42,512 bases of DNA from an uncultured Clostridia bacterium (GCA_944387915.1 CALXGT010000008.1:1-42512); one strand, 5' to 3'. Shown: positions 22,445 through 30,830, counted from the first letter of the stretch. Notes: a model not told the origin generated them from the letters alone. Translations and numbers: made by a program.

Positions 22445-23872
22445 TCAAAGCTGTTTTCTGTCTTCTTTTTTGAGGGGCATTCGAATGATCAGACTTAAAA
22501 ATGCCTTTCCGTTAAAGGGGATCAGGGGATACAGGTAGCTTCCGCCGCCTAACGGCTTTGTGGACGCCAGCGTTACGATAAAGAGCAAAACCGCACCGAT
22601 GAGGCCCCAGAGGTTAAAGAGGGAGACGCCGACCAGAGCCAATATCCGGAAAAATTTAATGGCGTAGCCCAATTCGTAGCTGGGAAGAGCAAAAGAGGAC
22701 AATGCCACAAACGCCATATACAGCACCGCTTCGGTGGAAACCCAGCCGCTTTTTACCGCGAATTCTCCAAGGAGCAAGGCACCGATGATGCTAAAGGAAT
22801 TACTGAGGGCGCTGGGGGTATTGAGAGAAGCTAATTTGAGTCCGTCGATCAGGAGTTCGATGCCAATGAGTTGCCAGAAAACGGGTACCGCTCCCGGTTC
22901 CTTGATGATGATAAAAGAAAGGGAAGGGGGGACCCATTGGGGATTGTTCAAAAACAAAAGCCAGATCGGGGTCAGAAGATAGGTGAAGAAAAAGACTAAG
23001 ATCCGGATGAGACGAAGATAGGTTCCGGTGATGGGAGGAAAGTAAAAGTCGTTGACATCCTGGGTAAAGGTGAAAAAGCTGGTAGGAAGGATCATCGCCG
23101 AGGGAGAATTGTCCACCAAAACTAAGATATCTCCCTCCAATAGACAGGCTGCGGCGGTATCGGGACGTTCGGTGTAGCGCACCTTGGGGAAGGGATTCCA
23201 CCATCTGGGATGCAAAAGCGCTTCGGCTAAGCTCTCCTGGTTTAACGACAGCGCCTTGACATGGATGTTTTTCATAGCCTGGATCAGGCTGTTCAGCCGT
23301 TTTTCATCGACTACCTTGTCCATATAGCAGACCGCGACGTCGGTTTTGGAGGATGTGCCTACCGGAATGATCTGGAAGGTGAGTCTGGGATCCCGGATGC
23401 GCCGGCGGATCAAAGCGGTGTTGAAGATGAGGGTTTCTACAAACCCATCGTGGGAACCCCGCAATACCTGATCGGATCCGGGCTCCTGGACACTGCGCAC
23501 CGGATAGGTCCGGGTCTCCAGCAAAATCGCCTGGTCATAGCCTTCGATCAAAAGGGCAAGGCATCCGGAAAGCACCGCCGAAATAATGGTGTCGGTATCG
23601 TTGCTGAGAGAGGTTTCAATGTAGGTAATGTACCGTTTGCAAAATTCTTTGGCATTGGGAATTCCCTTAAGGTCTTGGGCCTGTACCGACATTAGAAATT
23701 CCAGAATTTTTTCCAACACCTCATCTTTGGTAAATCCGTCGATGGTGTAAAGGGAGGCATTTCTTCCTCCGATCTGGATATGACGATCTACAATGTCAAA
23801 ACTGTTTCCGGGCCGAAGCAAAATCTCAAGGCGATTTCTATTTTCAATATAGTTGGAAGAAAGCGTGCTCAA
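22445..23872 (-). CDS. GerA-family spore germination protein, SpoVAF-like
   Basis: 475 residues from TTG 23870-23872, chosen because AAAGGAGAG lies six bases upstream; no ATG fits. The soluble N-terminal half includes SFDIVDRHIQIGGRNASLYT, then YPVRSVQEPGSDQVLRGSHD and FVETLIFNTALIRRRIRDP, close to what I know of SpoVAF. The C-terminal half has five to six membrane helices (LIRILVFFFTYLLTPIWLLF onward). GerA/SpoVAF proteins sit in the inner spore membrane; SpoVAF with FigP speeds ion release in germination. The other spoVA genes are not nearby, so SpoVAF versus another GerA A-subunit is unresolved. Confidence 0.88.
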   Translation of the reverse strand: MSTLSSNYIENRNRLEILLRPGNSFDIVDRHIQIGGRNASLYTIDGFTKDEVLEKILEFLMSVQAQDLKGIPNAKEFCKRYITYIETSLSNDTDTIISAVLSGCLALLIEGYDQAILLETRTYPVRSVQEPGSDQVLRGSHDGFVETLIFNTALIRRRIRDPRLTFQIIPVGTSSKTDVAVCYMDKVVDEKRLNSLIQAMKNIHVKALSLNQESLAEALLHPRWWNPFPKVRYTERPDTAAACLLEGDILVLVDNSPSAMILPTSFFTFTQDVNDFYFPPITGTYLRLIRILVFFFTYLLTPIWLLFLNNPQWVPPSLSFIIIKEPGAVPVFWQLIGIELLIDGLKLASLNTPSALSNSFSIIGALLLGEFAVKSGWVSTEAVLYMAFVALSSFALPSYELGYAIKFFRILALVGVSLFNLWGLIGAVLLFIVTLASTKPLGGGSYLYPLIPFNGKAFLSLIIRMPLKKEDRKQL

Positions 23873-23920
23873 AATATCTCTCCTTTCCCTTCTATTGTTA
23901 CATTTTTCTCTTCGTTTATC

Positions 23921-23952
23921 CTTATGTTTCCCGGTTAGTCGGGAAACATAAG
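23921..23952. repeat. Perfect 13-bp inverted repeat upstream of the SpoVAF-like gene
   Basis: CTTATGTTTCCCG - GTTAGT - CGGGAAACATAAG. Neither side carries a clear T tract, so it reads as an operator or leader hairpin, about 50-80 bases before the TTG start. Confidence 0.7.
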
Positions 23953-23954
23953 AA

Positions 23955-23996
23955 AAATAAAAAACGCCCTTTCGAGTAGGAAAAGGCGTTTTGGGG
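23955..23996 (-). terminator. Terminator of the DUF1540 gene
   Basis: On the minus strand AAAACGCC-TTTTCC..GGGCGTTTTTTATTTTT: arms 23961-23968 and 23985-23992, followed by a long T-rich run. It lies 16 bases after the stop codon. Confidence 0.85.
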
Positions 23997-24012
23997 AGGA
24001 GTCTTGCAGAAA

Positions 24013-24177
24013 TTACTTTCTCAAGAAGGACTGGCAATCGGTGCACTCTGCCTGAGTGGGATTGGCCTCATGGGTTCCGATCATAATGGAATCCAAAGCG
24101 CAGTAATCCGTATCGGTGCAATGGTTCGCACATTCTTTTACCGTACAACGGATGCATTGATTCGCTTTACAATTCAT
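24013..24177 (-). CDS. Small cysteine-rich DUF1540-type protein
   Basis: 54 residues from ATG 24175-24177, with GGAGG eight bases upstream. The protein has eight Cys (MNCKANQCIRCTVKECANHC, then YCALDSIMIGT and AECTDCQSFLRK). The C-x4-C-x2-C-x4-C-x3-C pattern plus the conserved (I/M)-x-(I/V)-G segment matches DUF1540, often found in Clostridia in one or more copies and presumed metal-binding. It is divergent from rubrerythrin. Function unknown; a metal or redox role is inferred from the Cys content. Confidence 0.87.
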   Translation of the reverse strand: MNCKANQCIRCTVKECANHCTDTDYCALDSIMIGTHEANPTQAECTDCQSFLRK

Positions 24178-24311
24178 TTTTCATTCCTCCGTATTAAAGA
24201 TTTGGCGTTTCCGCCGGTTATTATTTTTTCCGAAGAACGATAAGATATCCAAGAAAAAAGGTGGATAATCTTTCCGCTTTAGGAGAAAATAAGAAAAAAG
24301 GAGGAATGTAT

Positions 24312-24908
24312 ATGACATTAACTCGAGAAAGTAAAACGGCAAAAAACTTAATGCGGGCCTTTGCAGGGGAAAGCCAGGCCAGAAACCGATATACCTTTGC
24401 CGCGTCGGTAGCGCAAAAAAACAATCTTCACCTTCTGGAACGGACGTTTCTTTATACTGCGGGACAGGAAAAAGAACATGCAGAGTTATTTTACCAGGCG
24501 CTTTCTCCGTTGGATGGGGAGACCATTGAAATTGACGGTGGATATCCCGCCGATCTTTCGACGGAAATTTTGACCATTTTAAAAAGCGCTCAACACAATG
24601 AGTTTGAGGAATATGAGACGGTTTATCCCGCTTTTGCCAAGGAAGCGCAAGAAGAAGGGTTTGCGGAGATCGCCGCTTTGTTTACCAATATCGCCGACAT
24701 TGAGCGAACCCACGGGGAACGGTTCCGTCGATTTTTTGAGCTCCTTGAAGGAGAAAAATTATTTCTCAATTCAGAAAAAACGGCGTGGCTTTGTTTAAAC
24801 TGCGGCCATATTCATCGGGCGGAGGAAGCGCCTACAGTATGTCCCGTTTGCAAACACAACAGAGGGTATTTTATTCGCTGGGGACTGGAGCCTTTTATCG
24901 GCGCTTAA
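24312..24908 (+). CDS. Rubrerythrin
   Basis: 198 residues from the second ATG (24312), which lies seven bases after AAAGGAGG; the first ATG (24306) is too close. The ferritin-like diiron domain has ESQARNRYTF (about residues 17-26), EKEHAELFY and two later Glu sites (EEYETVYPAFAKEA and IERTHGERFRRF). A rubredoxin-like C-terminus follows: CLNCGHIHRAEEAPTVCPVC. It reduces hydrogen peroxide in the cytoplasm of anaerobes using NADH through a redox partner. Together with the flavodoxin-ferredoxin gene it supports an anaerobic lifestyle. Confidence 0.96.
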   Translation: MTLTRESKTAKNLMRAFAGESQARNRYTFAASVAQKNNLHLLERTFLYTAGQEKEHAELFYQALSPLDGETIEIDGGYPADLSTEILTILKSAQHNEFEEYETVYPAFAKEAQEEGFAEIAALFTNIADIERTHGERFRRFFELLEGEKLFLNSEKTAWLCLNCGHIHRAEEAPTVCPVCKHNRGYFIRWGLEPFIGA

Positions 24909-24916
24909 GAAGGAAA

Positions 24917-24952
24917 ATAAAAGATGCCGCCTAAAGGCGGCATCTTTTATTT
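24917..24952. terminator. Bidirectional terminator after rubrerythrin
   Basis: AAAAGATGCCGCC-TAAA-GGCGGCATCTTTT (24919-24948), a perfect 13-bp stem. The convergent small gene's stop codon (24947-24949) touches the right arm. Confidence 0.95.
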
Positions 24953-25120
24953 TACCACATAGGGCGCTTCGGTATCTTCACCGGGAAAATGGACGTCCGG
25001 CGCTTCGGGGGGAAGGGCCGGGTCGGTAGTTCCCAGGGGAAAAACACCGGGAAAAACAAATTCTCCGCCTCCGGGCAAGTTTAATTCATCGGGAGTAGGA
25101 AAAGGATTTTTTTTCGCCAT
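24947..25120 (-). CDS. Small proline-rich protein, unknown
   Basis: 57 residues from ATG 25118-25120, with AAAGGAGGACTTT upstream, a strong ribosome site. The protein (MAKKNPFPTPDELNLPGG, then repeated P-x-P/FPG units ending DTEAPYVVK) is rich in Pro, Gly and acidic residues, without Cys or membrane segments, and is probably unstructured. I do not recognise a family. Its stop codon lies within the shared terminator. Confidence 0.72.
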   Translation of the reverse strand: MAKKNPFPTPDELNLPGGGEFVFPGVFPLGTTDPALPPEAPDVHFPGEDTEAPYVVK

Positions 25121-25222
25121 AAAGTCCTCCTTTGCATCATAAACCATGCAGCTTCTTTGCACTTTTATTTTTTCCGATTTTTCAAGAAAATATCATGGAA
25201 GAGGAATTTTTTTATTTTTCTT

Positions 25223-25251
25223 TTGACATATGGAAAAGCCGCGGGAAATAT
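25223..25251 (+). promoter_or_regulatory. Promoter of the DUF1015 gene
   Basis: TTGACA (25223-25228), 17 bases, AAATAT (25246-25251), about 36 bases before the ATG; the -10 is weak. Confidence 0.5.
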
Positions 25252-25286
25252 GGTAAAATGAGAAAAAACGAAAAGGCAGGGCAGCT

Positions 25287-26549
25287 ATGGAGATTGGACT
25301 TTTACCGGGAGAGATCCTGATACCAAAAAAAGAACTGATTCGTGATTTCGCGGTGGTAGCCTGCGACCAGTTTACATCCGAACCGGAGTATTGGCGAAGA
25401 GTCGAGCGGCAAACCAAGGACGCGAAAGCCACGGCATATCGAATGATTTTTCCCGAAGCGGACCTGGGCAAGGTAGATTTTAGTCAAAAAGTCGAACAAA
25501 TTAACCAGGCGATGACGCAAAGCTTGGAAGACGGTGTATATGACGTCTATGAGGATGCTTTGATCTATGTGGAACGAACGTTAGGAAACGGAAGAGTTCG
25601 CAAAGGGTTGGTAGGTCTTTTGGATTTGGAAGGGTATGATTACCGGCCGGGATCGGAAAGTGCTATTCGCGCTACCGAAAAGACGGTGGTGGACCGACTG
25701 CCTCCCAGAATTCAAATTCGGGAAAACGCGCCGTTGGAGCTGCCTCATATTTTGATCCTGATTGACGATCCGGAAAAAACAGTGATTGAGCCGGTTTCCT
25801 TGGCTGTTTCTTCTGATGAACCAATTTATGATTTTGAACTGATGGAAAATGGGGGAAACATTAAAGGGTACCTTGTTTCCAAAGAGCAGCAGGAAAAAAT
25901 TGCGAAAGCCCTCTCCTTTCTTTCTCAGCAGGAAGTTTTTGATGGGAAATACGGCTTTTTTGGAAAACCGGTGTTATTGTTTGCTGTGGGAGACGGAAAT
26001 CACTCTTTGGCGGCAGCAAAGGCGGTCTATGAACAGAAAAAAACGTCGCTTGGGGAAAAGGCGCTTTCCCTTCCGTGCCGGTACGCGTTAGTGGAAGTGG
26101 AAAATGTCAGAGACGACGCCCTTGTGTTCGAGCCTATTCATCGAATGATTTTCGGGGTGGATGAAAACGCGTTTCAAAAAGAGTTGGCGCATTATTGTCA
26201 AAGCCAAAAGGGGGAAGGGGCACCCCAACATTTTACGTTGCTTACCGGAAAAGAGTCGGTGGAGATGACGATTTCCCATCCGGAGCTGACGCTGACGGTG
26301 GGAAGTGTCCAGCGGTTTTTGGATCAGTATGTAGAAGAACACGGCGGAGAAATCGACTACGTTCATGGAGAAGAAGTTGTTTCTCGACTGTCGAAGGAGC
26401 CGGGCGCCGTGGGAATCTTTTTGCCGGCTATGGAGAAGGGAGATCTGTTTAAAACGGTCATTGTGGAAGGGGTTCTTCCGCGAAAGACATTTTCCATGGG
26501 AGAGGCTTCGGAAAAACGGTATTATCTTGAAGCGAGAAAAATTCAATAA
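25287..26549 (+). CDS. DUF1015-family protein
   Basis: 420 residues from ATG 25287 (GGCAGGGCAGCT upstream, modest). DFAVVACDQFTSEPEYWRRV near the start, DVYEDALIYVERTL and FAVGDGNHSLAAAKAVYEQK near residues 230-250 are landmarks of the DUF1015 family. The GDGNH motif is the usual conserved core and may be catalytic. The function of bacterial members is not settled. It is a single-gene unit with its own terminator. Confidence 0.88.
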   Translation: MEIGLLPGEILIPKKELIRDFAVVACDQFTSEPEYWRRVERQTKDAKATAYRMIFPEADLGKVDFSQKVEQINQAMTQSLEDGVYDVYEDALIYVERTLGNGRVRKGLVGLLDLEGYDYRPGSESAIRATEKTVVDRLPPRIQIRENAPLELPHILILIDDPEKTVIEPVSLAVSSDEPIYDFELMENGGNIKGYLVSKEQQEKIAKALSFLSQQEVFDGKYGFFGKPVLLFAVGDGNHSLAAAKAVYEQKKTSLGEKALSLPCRYALVEVENVRDDALVFEPIHRMIFGVDENAFQKELAHYCQSQKGEGAPQHFTLLTGKESVEMTISHPELTLTVGSVQRFLDQYVEEHGGEIDYVHGEEVVSRLSKEPGAVGIFLPAMEKGDLFKTVIVEGVLPRKTFSMGEASEKRYYLEARKIQ

Positions 26550-26550
26550 T

Positions 26551-26592
26551 GAAAAACCCGTTTTGTCCTTTTGGACAAAACGGGTTTTCTCG
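26551..26592. terminator. Terminator shared by DUF1015 and the oxidoreductase operon
   Basis: AAAACCCGTTTTGTCC-TTTT-GGACAAAACGGGTTTT (26553-26588), a perfect 16-bp stem. Confidence 0.95.
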
Positions 26593-26606
26593 TAAACGAA
26601 AAGAAA

Positions 26607-27797
26607 CTAATCGTCAAATACCGCTTCCGCAGCACCGCCGATAAAGCCAGCGCGCAATGCTTTCGGGCGCTCGGGATGGCTCGTCATCTCGTAGTATTTT
26701 CCGGTTTCGGAAGCTACGGTGACGCCATGGATGATTTCAATGGTGTGCAGACCCATCTCATTGGAGATTCGAGGAGTCCGGCCGTTGGTCAGCGCCCAAG
26801 CGATATCCGCAACGCCGATACCACGGCGGGAAGCAGACCACATCGCTTTCATGATATCCTTCTCGGGAGGAGCAGGCATAAAGGATGCTTCTTCGCCGCT
26901 GTAAGCGTGGGTCAAAGGCATTTCCACGTACTCTTTTCCGCCGTTTCGAATCAGCTTCACAGGACCGCCAAACATATTGGGGTCGGGGCAGATCAAAACG
27001 CCGTCGGTGCCGTAAACGGTCATACCGGGAATTTCCGGAGTTACAAATCCAGAGTCACAGGCGGTAAGGGTTCCCAAAACGCCGCACTCAAATTCCAACG
27101 CCGCCTGGATAAAGTTGGGAGAATTCAAAAGGAATTTCTCTTTATACTGGGGGTTGGAAGGATGGCTGTAGATTTTTTCCCGTCTCTGGGCAAAACCGCT
27201 GACCCGTTTGACCGGACCAAAGAGGTTTTGCATCGCATGGATGTAGTAGCCGCCCATGTCAAAAGGAATGGTACCGCCTTCGGAGGTGACATTGCCTTTT
27301 CTCGGCGCAGCAGATGCGGGGAAATACCCTCTGACGATGGTGGCGTTGACCGCTAAAGGCGTTCCGATGTAGCCGTCGTCAATGAGCTTCCGGCAGGTCT
27401 GGTAACCGGCGCCCAAGAAAGTATCGGGGGCGCAACTCAATACCAATCCTTTGGATTTGGCTAAATCGTAAAGCTCTTTGGCGTCCTTGTAGTTTTCCGC
27501 CATCATTTTCTCGCTGTAAACATGCTTTCCAGCTTCCAACGCCGCTTTGGTGACTTCATAATGGCTCCAAACGTTGGTTAAGTTGACGACGATCTGGATG
27601 TCGGGATGATTGTAGATCTCTTCGTTGGTCATGGCGACGCAATGGTATTCTTCCGCCTTGGCTTTTGCTTTTTCCTCAATCAAATCGGCGCAGGCGATGA
27701 CGTTCAAAATGTCAAAGCGTTCGACCATGTTGGGAAAATAGGTGTTGCTGATCATACCGCAGCCGATCACGCCGACACCAATGGGTTTGATAGACAT
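26607..27797 (-). CDS. Gfo/Idh/MocA-family oxidoreductase
   Basis: 396 residues starting MSIKPIGVGVIGCGMISNTY, the NAD(P)-binding Rossmann motif (GVIGCGMIS, residues 8-16), with AGKHVYSEKMMAENYKDAKE near residues 88-107 replacing the usual EKP signature by EKM. The rest is the C-terminal substrate domain (GGTIPFDMGGYYIHAMQNLF). It probably oxidises or reduces a sugar or inositol derivative. It follows the sugar-isomerase-like gene by 19 bases, so the pair likely works in one sugar pathway; no transporter or regulator is adjacent. Confidence 0.93.
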   Translation of the reverse strand: MSIKPIGVGVIGCGMISNTYFPNMVERFDILNVIACADLIEEKAKAKAEEYHCVAMTNEEIYNHPDIQIVVNLTNVWSHYEVTKAALEAGKHVYSEKMMAENYKDAKELYDLAKSKGLVLSCAPDTFLGAGYQTCRKLIDDGYIGTPLAVNATIVRGYFPASAAPRKGNVTSEGGTIPFDMGGYYIHAMQNLFGPVKRVSGFAQRREKIYSHPSNPQYKEKFLLNSPNFIQAALEFECGVLGTLTACDSGFVTPEIPGMTVYGTDGVLICPDPNMFGGPVKLIRNGGKEYVEMPLTHAYSGEEASFMPAPPEKDIMKAMWSASRRGIGVADIAWALTNGRTPRISNEMGLHTIEIIHGVTVASETGKYYEMTSHPERPKALRAGFIGGAAEAVFDD

Positions 27798-27816
27798 AGA
27801 TGGTTCCTCCTGTTTT

Positions 27817-28668
27817 TTATTCGACGTAGCCGGTTTCTTTCATGTTGAGGTAAGCGGCGGTCAAAGTTTCTAACTGGGTCAGATGATACATAAAGTCCTG
27901 CTCGACAATGGCGTAATCCATACCCATCTCCGCAGCTTTCTTCAAGCAGCCTCTCAGATCCAGCGCGCCGGTTCCGGGGGTGGTGAAGCGAGGCATCCGA
28001 TTTTGGGCCAGGTTCTCGTCGGGAGCGGGGAAGCCGGGACGGGTAAAGGTTTGTACCGCGTTGCCGACAGTGTAGTCTTTGATATGTACCGCGCAAAGCT
28101 TATCGCCCAGATCGTCCAACACCTGAATGGGATCGAAATGGCCGTAGCTCGCCCAGCCGCAGTCTAACTCAAACTTTAAGTATTCGGAATTTTCCAGCAT
28201 GTAGTAGAAAGCGGGTTTTCCTTTGTAGAAAGTCAAAAATTCCGCGTCATGATTGTGGAAAGAAGTTACGATGCCTTCCTTCGCCAATTCTTTGGCGATG
28301 GCGTTTAAGGTTTCAATTTCTTTCATCACTTCGTCATAGGTGGGGATGTCCGGACGGTTTCCGAAACGATAGGCCGCGACGCAACCCGCAAAGGTAGCCG
28401 CGCGTTTGATACCCAATTTTTTCGCTTTTTCGATTACGGTAGGAACGCAGGAAATATCCAAGTTCCCCATGCCCAAACCAACGCTCAACGGCTCCATACC
28501 GAAGTCTTTCACTCTCTTGAGGTTTTCGGCGGGGTCGCCTTCCCGAAGGAGCATATCGCCGCTCTCAAAGGCTTTGTAACCAACTTTGGCATAGGATTCC
28601 AAGATCGGATAGAAATCGCTCTCTCCGAACGGAATAAAACCGATAAATGCCGCTTTTAATTTGTTCAT
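27817..28668 (-). CDS. Sugar phosphate isomerase/epimerase-like TIM-barrel protein
   Basis: 283 residues from ATG 28666-28668, with AGGAGGAATTAGT upstream. An AP-endonuclease-2-type TIM barrel: GIVTSFHNHDAEFLTFYKGK near the middle, FELDCGWASYGHFDPIQVLD, VHIKDYTVG and YAIVEQDFM carry the metal-binding Glu/His/Asp positions seen in IolE/IolI and xylose-isomerase-like epimerases. First gene of an operon with the oxidoreductase. Substrate unknown. Confidence 0.92.
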   Translation of the reverse strand: MNKLKAAFIGFIPFGESDFYPILESYAKVGYKAFESGDMLLREGDPAENLKRVKDFGMEPLSVGLGMGNLDISCVPTVIEKAKKLGIKRAATFAGCVAAYRFGNRPDIPTYDEVMKEIETLNAIAKELAKEGIVTSFHNHDAEFLTFYKGKPAFYYMLENSEYLKFELDCGWASYGHFDPIQVLDDLGDKLCAVHIKDYTVGNAVQTFTRPGFPAPDENLAQNRMPRFTTPGTGALDLRGCLKKAAEMGMDYAIVEQDFMYHLTQLETLTAAYLNMKETGYVE

Positions 28669-28758
28669 ACTAATTCCTCCTGTCATTTTATAAAACACAC
28701 AAATGTTAAGCCACTTTAAAAATCTTATGGTAAAAACGACGAAACGATTCCTGATTTA

Positions 28759-28787
28759 ATCCTAACACATGAAGAAAGGAATGTCAA
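28759..28787 (-). promoter_or_regulatory. Promoter of the isomerase-oxidoreductase operon
   Basis: On the minus strand: TTGACA (28782-28787), 17 bases, TAGGAT (28759-28764). The leader is about 85 bases long and AT-rich. Confidence 0.7.
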
Positions 28788-28854
28788 TATACAAACAAAG
28801 TTTTATTTCGAAGAGGATTAACCAAAGTTTTTTCTTTTCTTTTGTGCAGTTTTT

Positions 28855-28890
28855 AAAAAAAGCGCCGGCAAATATGACCGGCGCTTTTCG
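28855..28890 (-). terminator. Terminator of the lipoprotein gene
   Basis: AAAAGCGCCGG / CCGGCGCTTTT (28858-28868/28878-28888); on the minus strand it is followed by TTTTAAAAACTG. It lies just after the stop at 28892. Confidence 0.85.
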
Positions 28891-28891
28891 T

Positions 28892-29788
28892 TTATTCTTC
28901 TAACATCTGTTCTAACCGCCATTTTTTGAACCCGGTTACAATACCGTCGGGGGATGCCAGATGGTACAGGGTGGTGGTGTCGCTGTTGGCGCCGAGCAAA
29001 GCGGTGATCTGGTCGCCTTCTTCTACCGCGCCCCGGGGGAAGACGATCTTGACATCGGTTGCGTTGGCGGAACCGGAAAGTACATGGGTAATGGTACAGT
29101 TAAAGGTATCCACCGCGCTGTAGGTGCCGGAAAGGGCCAGATTCCCCACCGTGACCTCGGCGACGCAGGTGGATGCTTCTAACATATCCGAAAGGTTTCC
29201 GGAGGAAGTGTAGGCGGTGAGTTTATCCGAAAGCTCCGCTTCGCCGCAGTTGGCGGAAACATAGGACACTAATTCTTCTTTGGTTTGGGGCATGGCGGTC
29301 AGCCCCGTAGTATGGGACAAAAGGGGCTGGTCGTACATGGTACTTTTGAAAAGGTCATCCAAAGGGAAGTAAATGTTGGACAGCAAAGCGTAGTCGCTGC
29401 TGTCTACATAAAGGCGCTGGTATTCCTGAAGCACCAGAAGGTAGGATTTCCCCTCTTGGAAGGTGAGACTGTCCGAGTCGTAGGAAAGGCTGATGCTTTC
29501 GTTTCCGCAGCCCACATGGGAAAACTGGTTAATGACGACGATCTCCTCTTCCTCCCATCCCTTGATCACGTCGGTCACGGTAAAAAAGAGCTCCCGGTAG
29601 GTTTCGTATTCATCGACGCCTTCATAAGTGGCAATGACGATCTCGTCGGCAAATTCAAGGGTCGCTTCAAAGGTATCGTATCCGCGATCCTGATAGGAAT
29701 AGACCCGCCTAATCTCTTCCTTTTCCCCGCAGGAAAACAGAGGGACGAGAAGGACGAAAAGCAGCAGAAAAGAAAAAGTTCGTTTCAT
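28892..29788 (-). CDS. Predicted lipoprotein, unknown function
   Basis: 298 residues from ATG 29786-29788 (AAAGGAGAAAAAT). A lipoprotein signal peptide, MKRTFSFLLLFVLLVPLFSC, ends with the lipobox LFSC at Cys20, so the mature protein is anchored outside the membrane. The rest has two similar stretches: DEIVIATYEGVDEYETYREL..TDVIKGWEEEEIVVINQF, and SGNLSDMLEASTCVAEVTVG..CTITHVLSGSANATDVKIVF. This suggests a duplicated beta-rich domain. No enzyme motif is recognised. Single gene. Confidence 0.85.
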   Translation of the reverse strand: MKRTFSFLLLFVLLVPLFSCGEKEEIRRVYSYQDRGYDTFEATLEFADEIVIATYEGVDEYETYRELFFTVTDVIKGWEEEEIVVINQFSHVGCGNESISLSYDSDSLTFQEGKSYLLVLQEYQRLYVDSSDYALLSNIYFPLDDLFKSTMYDQPLLSHTTGLTAMPQTKEELVSYVSANCGEAELSDKLTAYTSSGNLSDMLEASTCVAEVTVGNLALSGTYSAVDTFNCTITHVLSGSANATDVKIVFPRGAVEEGDQITALLGANSDTTTLYHLASPDGIVTGFKKWRLEQMLEE

Positions 29789-29955
29789 ATTTTTCTCCTT
29801 TCCTGTTTTAAGAAGGCGACTTACAATTTTATTATAAAATAAAATCCACGGTTTGTAAATATAAAGTGCATACATTCTAAGTGTATTGGTAAAACGAGCG
29901 CAATTATTTCTTGCACCAAGAAAAATGATAAAATTTATTGTATTACGATAAAAAT

Positions 29956-29987
29956 ATATTGACTTTCAATATTGTTTATGATATCCT
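29956..29987 (+). promoter_or_regulatory. Promoter and operator of the DUF2975-XRE pair
   Basis: TTGACT (29959-29964), 17 bases, TATCCT (29982-29987). The dyad ATATTGA-CTT-TCAATAT (29956-29972) overlaps the -35 and is a probable site for the XRE protein. Confidence 0.75.
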
Positions 29988-30007
29988 GAAAACAGGAGGT
30001 GTTAAAT

Positions 30008-30487
30008 ATGGAACAAAAACGACTGGGCCGATGGCTTCATGGCGTGCTGATTGGCGTTTTGATCTGCGGCGCGATAGGATACGGGGCGGTGCTTCCCTCT
30101 TACGCGGTGGCGATGCGGGGACTGTACCCGGAATTTTCTAACCGGTTTTGGCCATGGCTTCTTTTCCTTTGGGCGACGGGGATCCCCGTTTTCGCTGCTT
30201 TGGGCATTTTATGGAAAGTCGCTTCCAATGTGGGGCGGGATCAGGCGTTTTCCCATCAAAACGAGCGCCTATTTCACCGGATCTCCGCCTTTGCGCTGGC
30301 GGATACGGGATTTTTCTTTGTGGGGAATGTGGCGCTGTTTGCACTGGGACTCAGTCACCCTTCCGTCCTTCTCGCTTCCTTCGGGGTGGTGTTTGCCGGA
30401 ATTGCCGCGGCGGTGGTGTTTTCGGTGTTGTCCCGATTGGTTCAAAAAGCGGCGCGGCTTCAGGAAGAAAACGACTTGACCATATAG
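30008..30487 (+). CDS. DUF2975 membrane protein
   Basis: 159 residues from ATG 30008 (AGGAGGTGTTAAAT). Four membrane helices (GVLIGVLICGAIGYGAVL, PWLLFLWATGIPVFAALGIL, ADTGFFFVGNVALFALGL, FGVVFAGIAAAVVFSVLSRL), with FSHQNERLFHRISAFALAD between helices 2 and 3, as in DUF2975. Such proteins are regularly encoded with a small XRE regulator, as here eight bases downstream. The pair may sense a membrane or metabolic signal, but the function is not known. Confidence 0.87.
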   Translation: MEQKRLGRWLHGVLIGVLICGAIGYGAVLPSYAVAMRGLYPEFSNRFWPWLLFLWATGIPVFAALGILWKVASNVGRDQAFSHQNERLFHRISAFALADTGFFFVGNVALFALGLSHPSVLLASFGVVFAGIAAAVVFSVLSRLVQKAARLQEENDLTI

Positions 30488-30495
30488 GAGGGCGT

Positions 30496-30711
30496 ATGGA
30501 AGGAGAGATCGTTTTTCGTATCGATGTAATGCTGGCAAAGCGAAAGATGAGCTTAACGGAGCTTTCCAGCCGGATGGGGATCACCATGGCCAATCTTTCC
30601 ATCTTAAAAAACGGAAAGGCGAAAGCCATCAAGATTTCCACCCTCCAAAAGCTTTGCGAGGTGTTGGAGTGCCAGCCCGGAGATCTTTTGGAGTATCGAA
30701 AGGGAGAATAA
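30496..30711 (+). CDS. XRE-family regulator (YozG-like)
   Basis: 71 residues from ATG 30496, with AGGAGGGCGT upstream. SLTELSSRMGITMANLSILK is the helix-turn-helix, and LQKLCEVLECQPGDLLEYRK the typical end of YozG-like proteins paired with DUF2975. It probably represses its own operon through the dyad at 29956-29972. Confidence 0.9.
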   Translation: MEGEIVFRIDVMLAKRKMSLTELSSRMGITMANLSILKNGKAKAIKISTLQKLCEVLECQPGDLLEYRKGE

Positions 30712-30764
30712 GAAGAAGGGTTTTCCGCGGGGAAACGTGCGCATGAAATTTAAGGCGGCAAAAA

Positions 30765-30801
30765 AGAAAAGACCTTTGGGGAAACCCCGAAGGTCTTTTT
30801 C
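30765..30801. terminator. Terminator shared by XRE and galactokinase-like genes
   Basis: AAAAGACCTT-T-GGGG-AAA-CCCC-G-AAGGTCTTTTT (30767-30800). Confidence 0.92.
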
Positions 30802-30830
30802 CTGTCTAAAAAATCGGTTAGCGCTCCTTT

